A stretch of 64,000 bases of DNA from Flavobacterium humidisoli (lineage in GTDB: Bacteria; Bacteroidota; Bacteroidia; Flavobacteriales; Flavobacteriaceae). Shown one piece after another: positions 9,430 through 18,172 of the stretch; positions within the stretch are counted from its first letter, which is position 1, and every line of letters begins with the position of its first letter. The stretch lies in assembly GCF_023272795.1 (NCBI RefSeq), contig NZ_CP096829.1:1488001-1552000 (forward strand), in the 5' to 3' direction. The position numbers and the translations under genes were made by a program. The notes below the pieces were generated by a model, which did no database searches, was not told the origin of the DNA, and worked only from the letters and a program-made list of their open reading frames with translations.

Positions 9430-9783
9430 TTAAGAAACTATAGCGGCAGGAGGTCCCCGTAAGAAATACGAAGTGTTGGAAATTGAAAAAATCTTCTCTG
9501 AAAATGGGAAGAAATAAAATGTTTCTCTATCAAATGAACGAAACTCAAAAGAGAAATCTTGTGGAAGAATAAAAGTTTCAAAAGCAAAATGACAGACAAA
9601 ACAAACGTCATAATCATGATGCTGATGTGTTATTTCGCCGTTCGGATCATTGTAATTATGATGGCACTGTTTTTCTGAAAGCTGCTTTACAATATGCTCA
9701 TAACTATGTATAGACTGAAACAATATTGAGAACAATATCGTGACAGCAAAAGATAAACTTAGTATGAGCTGTTTTTTCTTCAT
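9430..9783 (-). CDS. Small His/Cys-rich envelope protein (SYEH/CxxC/LRGPP type)
   Basis: 117 residues with one N-terminal signal or membrane segment (residues 1-24), then SIHSYEHIVKQ, a histidine-rich stretch (HQHHDYD), VCFVCHF with CxxCH, and the C-terminal end FLRGPPAAIVS. The same order of marks (SYEH, CxxC, LRxPP at the very end) appears in the 116-residue protein at 45659-46009. Both precede a TonB receptor on the same strand. The layout recalls small Cys/His proteins (for example DUF2946-like) next to metal receptors, but I cannot assign a family from sequence alone. Likely periplasmic or membrane-anchored; metal binding is inferred. A TACCTTTG -7-like element lies close to the ATG (9790-9797). 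Confidence 0.75.
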   Translation of the reverse strand: MKKKQLILSLSFAVTILFSILFQSIHSYEHIVKQLSEKQCHHNYNDPNGEITHQHHDYDVCFVCHFAFETFILPQDFSFEFRSFDRETFYFFPFSEKIFSISNTSYFLRGPPAAIVS

Positions 9784-10004
9784 TTACTGCAAAGGTATAA
9801 AACATAAAAAGATAATTCATTTATTTTTGGCTTTTCCAGTCGATTTATTGAAAAATATGCAGCAATTAATTTTATTAGCAGGGGAAATAAGAATATTTGC
9901 ATTTCTTAGTGTTGCTAAAAGCATTATATTATATTTGTATATGAAATAAATAAACTAAGAAAAGCGTTTATTTTAAAATCCTCTTTTAAAACCAAATTTA
10001 CGAT

Positions 10005-10709
10005 ATGCGAATTATTTTTAGCTGCCTATTTTTACTCACTTTTTTTAACTCTTTTGCACAAGAAGACGTTAAGCCTGAGATAAAACCAGCTGTAAAAATA
10101 GATTCTTTGTATCGAGAAGATCAATTTTATTTTTCGGTTACCTATAATATGTTTACCGATATCCCAATCGATTTCAAACAGAATAAATTTTCTCTTGGAC
10201 TTTCGGGAGGTTTCTTGCGCGACATGCCTGTTAATAAATCGAGAACGATTGCTATTGCTACAGGTTTGGGTTTGAGTTACCAGAATTATTATCAAAATTT
10301 AACGATTTCTGAGGATGCTTCAGGCGCAATTATATATGGAGTAAACAGTTATGGAGAATTTGTTTCCAATCGGTACAGACAATATTCTGTAGATCTTCCG
10401 ATAGAATTTAGATGGCGTAATTCGACTTTCGAAAGCACTAAATTCTGGCGTATTTATGGTGGTGTAAAATTGAGTTATGTGTTTTCAAGTTCCTCTATTC
10501 TTGATGATGGAGAAAAAACATATAGAATTAAGAATAACGACAATATCAATAAATTTCAATACGGCCCATATCTTTCGGCTGGATACAACACTTGGAATGT
10601 CTATATATATTATGGTTTAAGTCCTTTGTTTAATTCGGCAACCACTGTGTCTGGCGAAAAAATCAATATGAAAACCTTAAATGCAGGTTTGATCTTTTAC
10701 ATTTTATAA
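10005..10709 (+). CDS. PorT-family outer-membrane beta-barrel protein
   Basis: 234 residues with a signal peptide ending at about SFAQ (residue 19). Marks of the PorT family: FYFSVTYNMFTDIPIDFKQN, GGFLRDMPVNKSRTIAIATG, VDLPIEFRWRNST, FWRIYGGVKLSYVF and the closing LNAGLIFYIL. PorT itself is a component of the type IX secretion system; flavobacteria carry several paralogues, so a role in gliding or secretion is possible but not shown. Its last 6 bases overlap the 3' end of the convergent membrane-protein gene. Confidence 0.82.
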   Translation: MRIIFSCLFLLTFFNSFAQEDVKPEIKPAVKIDSLYREDQFYFSVTYNMFTDIPIDFKQNKFSLGLSGGFLRDMPVNKSRTIAIATGLGLSYQNYYQNLTISEDASGAIIYGVNSYGEFVSNRYRQYSVDLPIEFRWRNSTFESTKFWRIYGGVKLSYVFSSSSILDDGEKTYRIKNNDNINKFQYGPYLSAGYNTWNVYIYYGLSPLFNSATTVSGEKINMKTLNAGLIFYIL

Positions 10710-11309
10710 CCACAAATATAAAAATAGAAGCTGCGGCATTATTCCAACAAACAATCCAATTAATATTTCCCTAGAAGTATGTGCATTCATTTCTAAACGG
10801 GATGAGGCCACAATTCCTGATAATAAAATAAGTAAAGCGGGCCAATACGGATTATGAAGCTGAAGATGAATGTTTAATCCGATAACAAAAATCGTTAAAC
10901 CCGAGATAGCAACCATATGCAAACTTGCTTTTGTCTTGAACAGAACACAAACCAACGCCAAAATAGTACTGAACAAGGCTGCAAGAAAAAAGAAATGAAG
11001 TTCTGGATAACGCGTAATTACAATGCTTCTTTTGACTAATAAAATATATAAAAAACACTGAAGAATGAGCGGAATAGTCCGTTCTGAAGTCTGACTCAGC
11101 ATTATTGATTTTACATGTCCAGTCGATTTTAATAATAAATAAAACAGGACAGGGACTATGACGTTAATGACCAAAATCTGAATTAAGACAAAATACTTCT
11201 CTTTCGTACTGAAAACATCGTCTTTGTAAAACAAATAAAATAAAGTCGCATAAAGCGATATAAAAATCGGATGTAATATATAGGAGAATATCGGAAGTAC
11301 TTTTTTCAA
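10704..11309 (-). CDS. PAP2-like integral membrane protein
   Basis: About 201 residues with 5-6 membrane segments. The frame is open to an ATG at 11402, but that stretch is translated family-B repeat DNA; the TTG at 11309 (giving MKKVLPIFSYILHP) is the better start. A degenerate PAP2 phosphatase signature is visible: TSERTIPL (motif 1-like), SLHMVAISG in place of PSGH, and SRLEMNAHTSREILIG fitting SR-x5-H-x3-(D/E). It may act on lipid phosphates in the membrane, but the altered second motif makes activity uncertain. Confidence 0.65.
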   Translation of the reverse strand: MKKVLPIFSYILHPIFISLYATLFYLFYKDDVFSTKEKYFVLIQILVINVIVPVLFYLLLKSTGHVKSIMLSQTSERTIPLILQCFLYILLVKRSIVITRYPELHFFFLAALFSTILALVCVLFKTKASLHMVAISGLTIFVIGLNIHLQLHNPYWPALLILLSGIVASSRLEMNAHTSREILIGLFVGIMPQLLFLYLWL

Positions 11310-11360
11310 AACATGGAAATTTGTAGTGTAAAAACAAATATAATCAATAAATGTTTTCTG

Positions 11361-11594
11361 CCACAAATTACACGAACCCACAGGAATTATTTTTTTTACC
11401 ACAGATTTCAGGATTAAAAAGGATTATAATAAATGATGCTCCTGTAACCTGTGACTATAACTTTTCATGCAGATTTAGCCGATTATTTTTTAGAAATTAA
11501 TTCATGAGAATTCACGCAATTCGTGGCAAACCTATTTTTGCGGCACTTTCATATAAATTGAATAATTAGTGAAAATTTGGGAAATTCGTGGCAA
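11361..11594. repeat. Intergenic repeat block, family B
   Basis: Several copies of CCACAAATTACACGAA, ACCACAGATTTCAGGATTAA and AATTCGTGGCAAACC in both orientations fill the space between the PAP2-like gene and murF-alr. They lengthen open frames artificially on both strands. Confidence 0.75.
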
Positions 11595-11629
11595 ACCTTT
11601 TTTTAAATTTGAAAAAAAGAAATTTCTAA

Positions 11630-14101
11630 ATGAGCCTAAATTTAAAAAGCCTAGTTTCAGTACTAAATGCCAAATGGATTGGCTCCAATGCTGATGTTTT
11701 AATCGATCATATCTCAATTGACAGCCGTTCGCTTCAAAACGGATCACAGACTTTATTTTTTGCTCTGGCCGGTGTGAATAACGACGCTCATTTATTTATT
11801 CCAGATTTAATTGAAAACGGAGTTCAGAATTTTGTAGTTCAGTATATTCCAGAAGGTTTTGCAGAAAGAGCTAATTTTTTGGTTGTCGAAAATACGCTTT
11901 TTGCACTTCAAGAATTTGCTGCTTATTATAGAAATTTATTCCATTTTCCAGTTATTGGAGTAACAGGAAGTAATGGTAAAACGATTGTAAAAGAATGGCT
12001 TAATTTCTTATTGAGTCCTGATTATAATATTATTAGAAGTCCAAAGAGTTATAATTCTCAAGTCGGGGTTCCGCTTTCGGTTATTGCAATTAATGAAAAG
12101 CATAACTTAGGCATTTTCGAGGCTGGAATTTCAACAGTTAACGAAATGGCTAAATTGGAGAAAATCATCAAACCCAATATAGGAGTTTTAACTAATATTG
12201 GTTCTGCACACGATGAAGGGTTTTTGAATTTAGTACAGAAAATTGATGAAAAACTGCTTTTGTTTAAAGATTGTCCCATCATTATTTATCAAAAAAATGA
12301 AGTGGTAGATTCTTGTTTGTCTCAATTTGCCGCTGAATATATGCATCATCCGAGAAAATTGTTTTCTTGGAGTTTTCAAGACAAAACTGCTGATGTTTTT
12401 ATTGAAAAAAGAGAACATAAGAGCGATCATACTTTCATTCAGTATCAATACAAAAATCAGGTTTTCAATTTAGAAATTCCTTTTAATGATTCTGCTTCTG
12501 TCGAAAATGCGATTTCTTGTTTGTTAGTTTTATTAAACTTTAATTACGATCAAGAAACCATTCAGAATCGAATCGAGAAGCTTTATCCTGTTCGAATGCG
12601 TTTGGAAGTGAAGAACGGAATTAACAATTGCAGTATTATTGACGATAGTTATAGTTCCGATTTTCAATCGCTTAAAATTGCTTTAGACTTTTTAGAAAGC
12701 CAGAAGAAAAAAGGCGCTTCAAAAACAGTCATTTTATCGGATATTTTCCAAAGCGGTTTCACCAATGAAGAATTGTATTCTAAAGTTGCCCAGTTAATTT
12801 CAGATAATAAAATAAATCGCGTAATTGGTATCGGACCCACAATTTCTTCTTTTGAAGCGAAGTTTCCAAACAGTACAATGTTTGAAAACACAGCCGATTT
12901 TATTGCCGAAATCGACAACTTGAATTTCAATAACGAAACCATTCTAATAAAAGGAGCAAGATCTTTTCAATTTGAAGAAATTGTCTCGCTTCTAGAAGAA
13001 AAGACACATGAAACCGTTCTTGAAATTAATCTAGATGCGATCACCCATAACTTCAATTATTATAAGTCAAAACTAGCGCCAAATGTCAAAATGATGGTGA
13101 TGGTGAAAGCATTTGGATATGGAAACGGTGGATTAGAAATTGCAAAATTACTAGAACATCATAAAGTAGATTATTTGGGTGTGGCTTTCGCCGATGAAGG
13201 AATCGCGTTGAAGAATGGAGGAATAAAACTTCCAATTATGGTTTTAAATCCCGAATCGACGAGCTTTCCATCGATCATTCAATATCAGTTAGAGCCCGAA
13301 ATTTATAGTCTGAAAGGACTAAATGCCTTTTTGAAAATTGCTCGTGAAAAGAACTTAAAAGATTATCCAATTCATATCAAAATGGATACAGGAATGCATC
13401 GTTTAGGTTTTGAAAACAATACTATTGATGAATTAATTGCAACTTTAAAAGGAAATTCAACGGTTCGCGTGCAAACGATTTTGTCACATTTGGCAACTAG
13501 CGATGAACCAAAACATTTTGATTTTGTGAGAAAACAGATTGCATTGTTTGAAAAATTGTCTTCCAAATTAATGGCAGAATTAAATATTAACCCAATTCGA
13601 CATATTTTAAATACTTCTGGAATAAGCAATTTTTCAGATGCACAATACAGTATGGTGCGTTTAGGAATTGGTTTGTATGGAGTTTCCAACGATCCATTAG
13701 AACAAAAATATTTGGAAAATGTTGGAACCTTAAAATCGATTATTTCGCAGGTTCGAACTATTCCCGCTGGAGACAGCGTGGGTTACGGACGCCGTTTTAT
13801 GGCCGAAAAAGAAACTAAAATTGCTACAATCCCAATTGGTTATGCTGATGGAATTGCGAGATTATGGGGAAATGAAGTTGGTTTTGTCACCATCAAAAAT
13901 CAAAAAGCCAAAATCGTTGGAAGTGTTTGTATGGATATGCTGATGGTCAATGTAACCGATATAGATTGTAAAGAAGGCGATTCGGTAATTATTTTTGGCG
14001 AAAGCCCGACTGTGATAGAGATGGCTGTAGCCTTAAAAACAATTCCGTATGAGATAATGACGAGTATTTCGCAACGTGTTAAGAGGGTATTTTTCAGATA
14101 A
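11630..14101 (+). CDS. murF-alr: Bifunctional MurF / alanine racemase
   Basis: 823 residues, a fusion of two peptidoglycan enzymes known from Bacteroidota. Residues 1-450 are UDP-MurNAc-tripeptide:D-Ala-D-Ala ligase: ATP-binding GVTGSNGKTIVKEW, central GIFEAGIS and the C-terminal Mur ligase domain (RMRLEVKNGINNCSIIDDSY). Residues 455-823 are a PLP-dependent alanine racemase: Lys493 in MVKAFGYGNGG, MDTGMHRLGF, the catalytic-Tyr region RAIPIGYADGI-like (TIPIGYADGIARLW) and VCMDMLMVNV. The fusion couples supply of D-Ala with its ligation into the UDP-MurNAc-pentapeptide. ATG 11630 gives a normal start with no N-terminal excess. Confidence 0.96.
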   Translation: MSLNLKSLVSVLNAKWIGSNADVLIDHISIDSRSLQNGSQTLFFALAGVNNDAHLFIPDLIENGVQNFVVQYIPEGFAERANFLVVENTLFALQEFAAYYRNLFHFPVIGVTGSNGKTIVKEWLNFLLSPDYNIIRSPKSYNSQVGVPLSVIAINEKHNLGIFEAGISTVNEMAKLEKIIKPNIGVLTNIGSAHDEGFLNLVQKIDEKLLLFKDCPIIIYQKNEVVDSCLSQFAAEYMHHPRKLFSWSFQDKTADVFIEKREHKSDHTFIQYQYKNQVFNLEIPFNDSASVENAISCLLVLLNFNYDQETIQNRIEKLYPVRMRLEVKNGINNCSIIDDSYSSDFQSLKIALDFLESQKKKGASKTVILSDIFQSGFTNEELYSKVAQLISDNKINRVIGIGPTISSFEAKFPNSTMFENTADFIAEIDNLNFNNETILIKGARSFQFEEIVSLLEEKTHETVLEINLDAITHNFNYYKSKLAPNVKMMVMVKAFGYGNGGLEIAKLLEHHKVDYLGVAFADEGIALKNGGIKLPIMVLNPESTSFPSIIQYQLEPEIYSLKGLNAFLKIAREKNLKDYPIHIKMDTGMHRLGFENNTIDELIATLKGNSTVRVQTILSHLATSDEPKHFDFVRKQIALFEKLSSKLMAELNINPIRHILNTSGISNFSDAQYSMVRLGIGLYGVSNDPLEQKYLENVGTLKSIISQVRTIPAGDSVGYGRRFMAEKETKIATIPIGYADGIARLWGNEVGFVTIKNQKAKIVGSVCMDMLMVNVTDIDCKEGDSVIIFGESPTVIEMAVALKTIPYEIMTSISQRVKRVFFR

Positions 14102-14169
14102 TCTTAAGAATTTTCAATAAAATTGCGTATTTTCGATATTCACTTATTATAAATGTAAATAGATACGAT

Positions 14170-14553
14170 ATGGGATTTTTTTCAGAATTTAAGGCATTTG
14201 CAATGAAAGGTAATGTAGTTGACCTTGCTGTTGCTGTAATTATTGGAGCTGCTTTTGGTAAAATTGTAAGTTCATTTATTGAAGATGTAATTACACCGTT
14301 AGTATTAAAACCGGCATTAGATGCAGCTCATTTGTCAAAAATAGAAGAGCTAACGGCATTTGGAGGTGTAAAATACGGTCTGTTTCTTTCGGCGGTAATT
14401 AATTTTATCATTGTGGCATTTGTTTTATTTCTTGTAATTAAAGGAATGAACAGTCTTAAAAAGAAAGAAGAACCAGCACCAAATCAACCTGCAGCACCAA
14501 CTCAGGAAGAATTGCTTACTCAAATAAGAGATTTATTGAAAAATAAACAATAA
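14170..14553 (+). CDS. mscL: Large-conductance mechanosensitive channel
   Basis: 127 residues, usual length. The N-terminal FFSEFKAFAMKGNVVDLAVAVIIGAAFGKIVSSFIEDVITP is the signature of TM1 and its amphipathic lead helix; TM2 is FLSAVINFIIVAFVLFLVIKGM; the cytoplasmic helix EELLTQIRDLLKNK ends the protein. It forms a homopentameric inner-membrane pore that opens under osmotic downshock. It follows murF-alr on the same strand and is closed by a strong terminator. Confidence 0.97.
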   Translation: MGFFSEFKAFAMKGNVVDLAVAVIIGAAFGKIVSSFIEDVITPLVLKPALDAAHLSKIEELTAFGGVKYGLFLSAVINFIIVAFVLFLVIKGMNSLKKKEEPAPNQPAAPTQEELLTQIRDLLKNKQ

Positions 14554-14583
14554 GATATAATACCGCTACACTAAGTCTAACTT

Positions 14584-14611
14584 AACCGCCTTCTAAAGAG
14601 GCGGTTTTTTT
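14584..14611 (+). terminator. Rho-independent terminator after mscL
   Basis: AACCGCCTCT-like stem (AACCGCCTTC / GAGGCGGTT) with a short loop and seven T. Confidence 0.92.
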
Positions 14612-14728
14612 ACAAAATGTTTATTTTATAACATTTTGTTATTTTTTGTGAATCGCCTTGCAGAGACTTTTATTATACTTACTTTTGCTTTACAAAATTA
14701 GATTAATTGATTATTTAAAAATATAAAA

Positions 14729-15718
14729 ATGAGAATTGCAGTTGTAGGCGCTACTGGAATGGTAGGCGAAGTAATGCTTAAAGTATTAGCAGAAAGAAAT
14801 TTTCCTGTTACAGAATTAATTCCTGTTGCTTCTGAAAGATCGGTAGGAAAAGAAATCGAATATAAAGGAACCAAATATAAAGTAGTAGGCTTACAAACAG
14901 CTGTTGATATGAAAGCAGATATCGCTGTTTTCTCTGCAGGAGGAGATACATCTTTAGAATGGGCTCCAAAATTTGCTGCAGCAGGAACAACTGTTATCGA
15001 TAACTCATCTGCTTGGAGAATGGATCCTACCAAAAAATTGGTAGTTCCAGAAATCAATGCTTCTGTATTGACAAAAGAAGATAAAATTATTGCAAATCCA
15101 AACTGCTCTACTATTCAAATGGTATTGGCTTTGGCTCCATTGCACAAAAAATACAACATTAAAAGAATCATTGTTTCTACTTACCAATCGATTACTGGAA
15201 CTGGTGTAAAAGCGGTAAAACAATTAGAAAATGAGTACGCAGGAATTCAAGGTGATATGGCTTACAAATATCCTATCCATAGAAATGCAATTCCTCATTG
15301 CGATAGTTTTGAAGAAAATGGATACACTAAAGAAGAAATGAAATTAGTTCGCGAAACTCAAAAAATTCTTGGTGATAACACAATTAGAGTTACAGCTACT
15401 GCAGTTCGTGTGCCAGTTGTAGGCGGACATAGCGAAGCGGTAAACGTTGAGTTTACAAATGATTTTGATGTAAACGAAGTTCGCGAAATTCTACACCATA
15501 CTGATGGAGTAGTGGTGCAAGATAATTTAGATACCTTTACTTATCCAATGCCATTATACGCAGAAGGTAAAAATGATGTTTTTGTTGGAAGAATCCGTCG
15601 TGACGAAAGCCAGCCAAATACATTAAACATGTGGATTGTTGCAGATAACTTAAGAAAAGGCGCTGCAACAAACACAATCCAAATCGCTGAATATTTAATT
15701 AAAGCCGGTTTGGTGTAA
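14729..15718 (+). CDS. asd: Aspartate-semialdehyde dehydrogenase
   Basis: 329 residues. NADP-binding VVGATGMVGEVMLKVL at the N-terminus, catalytic-cysteine motif IIANPNCSTIQM (Cys at about residue 128), SVSTYQSITGTG-type loop (IVSTYQSITGTG) and HSEAVNVEF with the catalytic His. Reduces aspartyl phosphate to aspartate semialdehyde, the branch point to lysine/diaminopimelate, threonine and methionine. Single gene with a terminator on its 3' side. Confidence 0.97.
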   Translation: MRIAVVGATGMVGEVMLKVLAERNFPVTELIPVASERSVGKEIEYKGTKYKVVGLQTAVDMKADIAVFSAGGDTSLEWAPKFAAAGTTVIDNSSAWRMDPTKKLVVPEINASVLTKEDKIIANPNCSTIQMVLALAPLHKKYNIKRIIVSTYQSITGTGVKAVKQLENEYAGIQGDMAYKYPIHRNAIPHCDSFEENGYTKEEMKLVRETQKILGDNTIRVTATAVRVPVVGGHSEAVNVEFTNDFDVNEVREILHHTDGVVVQDNLDTFTYPMPLYAEGKNDVFVGRIRRDESQPNTLNMWIVADNLRKGAATNTIQIAEYLIKAGLV

Positions 15719-15750
15719 TCTGAGAGATTAAAGAAAATTGTTATAAAGAG

Positions 15751-15787
15751 AAAACCGTAATTGCAGTAATGTAATTACGGTTTTTTT
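15751..15787. terminator. Bidirectional terminator between asd and the convergent lipoprotein gene
   Basis: AAAACCGTAATT / AATTACGGTTTT stem with a run of T on the + side and a run of A at the other arm. Confidence 0.88.
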
Positions 15788-15807
15788 GATTTTAATTGAA
15801 GTTGAAA

Positions 15808-16347
15808 TTATTTCTTTTTCATTAATTCTTCACCACAAGCTTTGCCAATTTTTTGAACTAGGTCACCATTTTTAGGATTTTGTAAATCTGCAGGACCTAA
15901 ATTTTGTTCTTTCATTTTATTTATAAAGCAATCTGCAACAAAAGAAACATCTTCGCTTTTTGCGCCAGTCTTAAGAAGTGTTGTTCTTAACATTGCTTTG
16001 TAGTTTTCTTCAGTTTTTGGATTCCAAGAATTATCTGTTCCGCCAGCTGGTTTTTTGATAAAAGCTTCTTGTGCACACTCTTTCCCCATTTGTTTCATCA
16101 TGAGTATAGTACCAGGTGTTTTCATATCATAGGGCTTTATGTTTCTGCTTTTAAGTTTCTCAAAAGAGCAATCAGAGATATAATTAATTTGGTCTTCTGT
16201 AAATAATCCTTTTCCTTTACTCTCTAAGCTCTCTTTTACTCCTTTTTTAAAATCAGCTTCTTTTTCTGGTGTCCATTCGTTTTTATCACATGAGAAGAAT
16301 GTGAAAGCAATTAATGCAATGCTGATGTAATTTAGAAATCTGTTCAT
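15808..16347 (-). CDS. Lipoprotein with an internally duplicated two-cysteine domain
   Basis: 179 residues. Lipobox FTFFSC puts the lipidated Cys at residue 20. The mature protein consists of two related units of about 70 residues: WTPEKEADFKKGVKESLESK...YISDCSFEKLK...MGKECAQE and WNPKTEENYKAMLRTTLLKT...FVADCFINKMK...IGKACGEE. Each begins W-(T/N)-P, has a central D-C and a final K-x-C, so two Cys per unit that could form a disulfide. No known function recognised. Confidence 0.75.
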   Translation of the reverse strand: MNRFLNYISIALIAFTFFSCDKNEWTPEKEADFKKGVKESLESKGKGLFTEDQINYISDCSFEKLKSRNIKPYDMKTPGTILMMKQMGKECAQEAFIKKPAGGTDNSWNPKTEENYKAMLRTTLLKTGAKSEDVSFVADCFINKMKEQNLGPADLQNPKNGDLVQKIGKACGEELMKKK

Positions 16348-16587
16348 TTTGTATAATATTACTGGTTAAATGAAGAATAGGTTTTACGTTATTCTACTGC
16401 TATAATTTTTTTGCAAAAGTATTTTGAATGAAATATTAGAATAGCCACCAAAAGATTTAAGAATGGTACTTTAAGGTATATTAGAAATACAGCTTTTAAA
16501 AATGTCTTATAGTGATAGTTTTAAACCCTATTGCTCTTAATTATAGATTTGATTAAAAGTAGATTTGAATAATTTGTCATAATTGTT

Positions 16588-16838
16588 ATGCGGTATTTTT
16601 TCCTTTTTACAATATCGGTAACGCACAAAACTTGACGGGTGTTTGGAAAGCTATTTCTGAAACAAAACTAAACGGAAGGGTTGTGCGGGATTATGAAACG
16701 CAAATTGTTCACACGGATTCTTTGTATGAAGTTTTAATTACTTATAATTATCATCACAAAAAAAAGGGAATGTATTTAGTAAAAACAAGTAATCGATTTC
16801 CTTTCAAAGTTAGATTGGATGTGGAAATAAAACCTTAA
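16588..16838 (+). pseudogene. Small secreted protein gene broken by a frameshift
   Basis: An ATG at 16588 starts MRYFFLFTISVTHKT and stops at once. The overlapping phase, open without a start, reads NAQNLTGVWKAISETKLNG and continues to 16838. Joined, these make a normal signal peptide ending in A-Q followed by a 67-residue mature part. The shift (one base missing or two extra) lies between about 16615 and 16630. Initiation at TTG 16632 would lose the signal peptide. Either a decayed gene or a sequence error. The mature part recalls short lipocalin-like (LTGVWK) proteins but is brief. Confidence 0.5.
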
Positions 16839-16862
16839 TTTCATCAAACGAAAACTAGAAAA

Positions 16863-17540
16863 ATGGATAAAAACCTAAAATACATAGTAGAAAATTATAT
16901 TGAGTTTGAGGAAGTGATTAGAGAAGCAAAAATTTCTTCAGATAAACTAAATGAGTTAATTAAAAATAAACTTGTTCCGGAGGCTTCTTATAGTATAAAA
17001 TCAGATATTACAATTAGTTCTTCATTAAATGATAACCATAAGGTTATTATTGAAAGAAAATATTTCCATCCAAGTATTTTACAATACATAAAAGAGAATG
17101 CTAAGATTTCAAATCCAGAAAAATTCAAAACAATATTCAAAGAAAACTTGCTGGCGAACCTTAAAAATCACGCTCATCAGAAATTTGCATACGGAAATGT
17201 TTTTGATGAAAATGGAGTGATAAACGGTGAAAAAGTAGATCAGGCTTTAGAAGAAGAATGGAATTATTTCTGTAAAGGTGTTTACGGAATCTGCACTTTG
17301 AATAATAATGAAAATGATATTATTGAAAAGGAAATTGCTATCAAACGAATCTTGGATTTTATTGCAGACAAATCTTCTTTTACAGCAGAAGAGCGGGAAA
17401 ATCGTTTAAAGGAATTAAATGATGAGTTTAATAAAGCCACAAGTAATTTTGCGCCTTATCAAAGAGAATTAAGCAGTAGAGGGAAATATTTGGATAAGCT
17501 TTTAAGAGAGTCTAATCTGGATGATCTTGTAAAAAAGTGA
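16863..17540 (+). CDS. DUF6058-like protein
   Basis: 225 residues, soluble, no signal peptide. N-terminal helix-turn-helix-like segment (FEEVIREAKISSDKLNELIKNKLVPEASY), then a central stretch with EEEWNYFCKGVYGICT and a C-terminal helical part with FAPYQRELSSRGKYLDKL. This order fits what I remember of the DUF6058 family (annotated as natural-product associated), but I could not check it. It lies in a short island of AT-rich genes with a SUKH protein 29 bases downstream. Confidence 0.55.
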   Translation: MDKNLKYIVENYIEFEEVIREAKISSDKLNELIKNKLVPEASYSIKSDITISSSLNDNHKVIIERKYFHPSILQYIKENAKISNPEKFKTIFKENLLANLKNHAHQKFAYGNVFDENGVINGEKVDQALEEEWNYFCKGVYGICTLNNNENDIIEKEIAIKRILDFIADKSSFTAEERENRLKELNDEFNKATSNFAPYQRELSSRGKYLDKLLRESNLDDLVKK

Positions 17541-17569
17541 ATTTGAATATTTGAAAAACAATAAACATA

Positions 17570-18124
17570 ATGGAAGATTTAATAAATAAATTAGATAATC
17601 AGCTTTCTGTTTTAAGACCAGATTATTATAAAACTCTTAATGAACCACTGAATAATTCAGAGATTGAATTATTAGAAGAAAAATATAAAATTCAAATTCC
17701 ATCTAATTTAAAGAAACTTTATAAATGGAAAAATGGACAGAATCAAAATTGTTATGAAGCTTTTGTAAATAATGCAATGTTTATGTCTTTAGAAGATGTG
17801 TTGGAAGCGGCGGAAGAATTTACATCGATGATTGGATCTGATTTTGAAATTGAAAATTGGTGGAATGAAAATTGGTTACCTATTTTTCATAATGGAGGAG
17901 GAAGTTATATCTGTTATGATTTAGGTGGGATTTTTACAGGAAAGAAAGGGCAATTGATTGAATACTGGAATAAAGATAATGATAGAAACGTTATCGCAGG
18001 AAATTTGGAAGATTTCATAAATCAGATTATTATTTATTATTCTAATAAAAAATCTAATGATTTTGATGAGTATTTTAAAATTAAAAATATAGATAATTAT
18101 CCAATACGATTTATAGTTGAATAA
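17570..18124 (+). CDS. SMI1/KNR4 (SUKH) family protein
   Basis: 184 residues. The SUKH core is visible: LNNSEIELLEEKYKIQIPSNLKKLYKWKNGQ (start of the fold), a middle part with WLPIFHNGGGSYICYDL and a C-terminal LEDFINQIIIYY helix. Many bacterial members are immunity proteins for contact-dependent or polymorphic toxins, but no toxin gene is next to it. It probably shares a transcript with the upstream gene. Confidence 0.85.
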   Translation: MEDLINKLDNQLSVLRPDYYKTLNEPLNNSEIELLEEKYKIQIPSNLKKLYKWKNGQNQNCYEAFVNNAMFMSLEDVLEAAEEFTSMIGSDFEIENWWNENWLPIFHNGGGSYICYDLGGIFTGKKGQLIEYWNKDNDRNVIAGNLEDFINQIIIYYSNKKSNDFDEYFKIKNIDNYPIRFIVE

Positions 18125-18132
18125 TCTAAAGC

Positions 18133-18168
18133 AAAAAAGCGAGAACTTTTAAATTCTCGCTTTTTTTT
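18133..18168. terminator. Bidirectional terminator
   Basis: AAAAAGCGAGAA / TTCTCGCTTTTT stem with loop CTTTTAAA, T-run on both strands, between convergent genes. Confidence 0.93.
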
Positions 18169-18172
18169 ATTT

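Noticed and set aside
9740..9949. Open frame of 69 residues on the + strand
   Set aside because: It overlaps the start of the small envelope gene and its promoter; no ribosome site or family.
10704..11402. Longer frame of the PAP2-like gene to ATG 11402
   Set aside because: The first 31 residues are translated family-B repeat; the family start is at TTG 11309.
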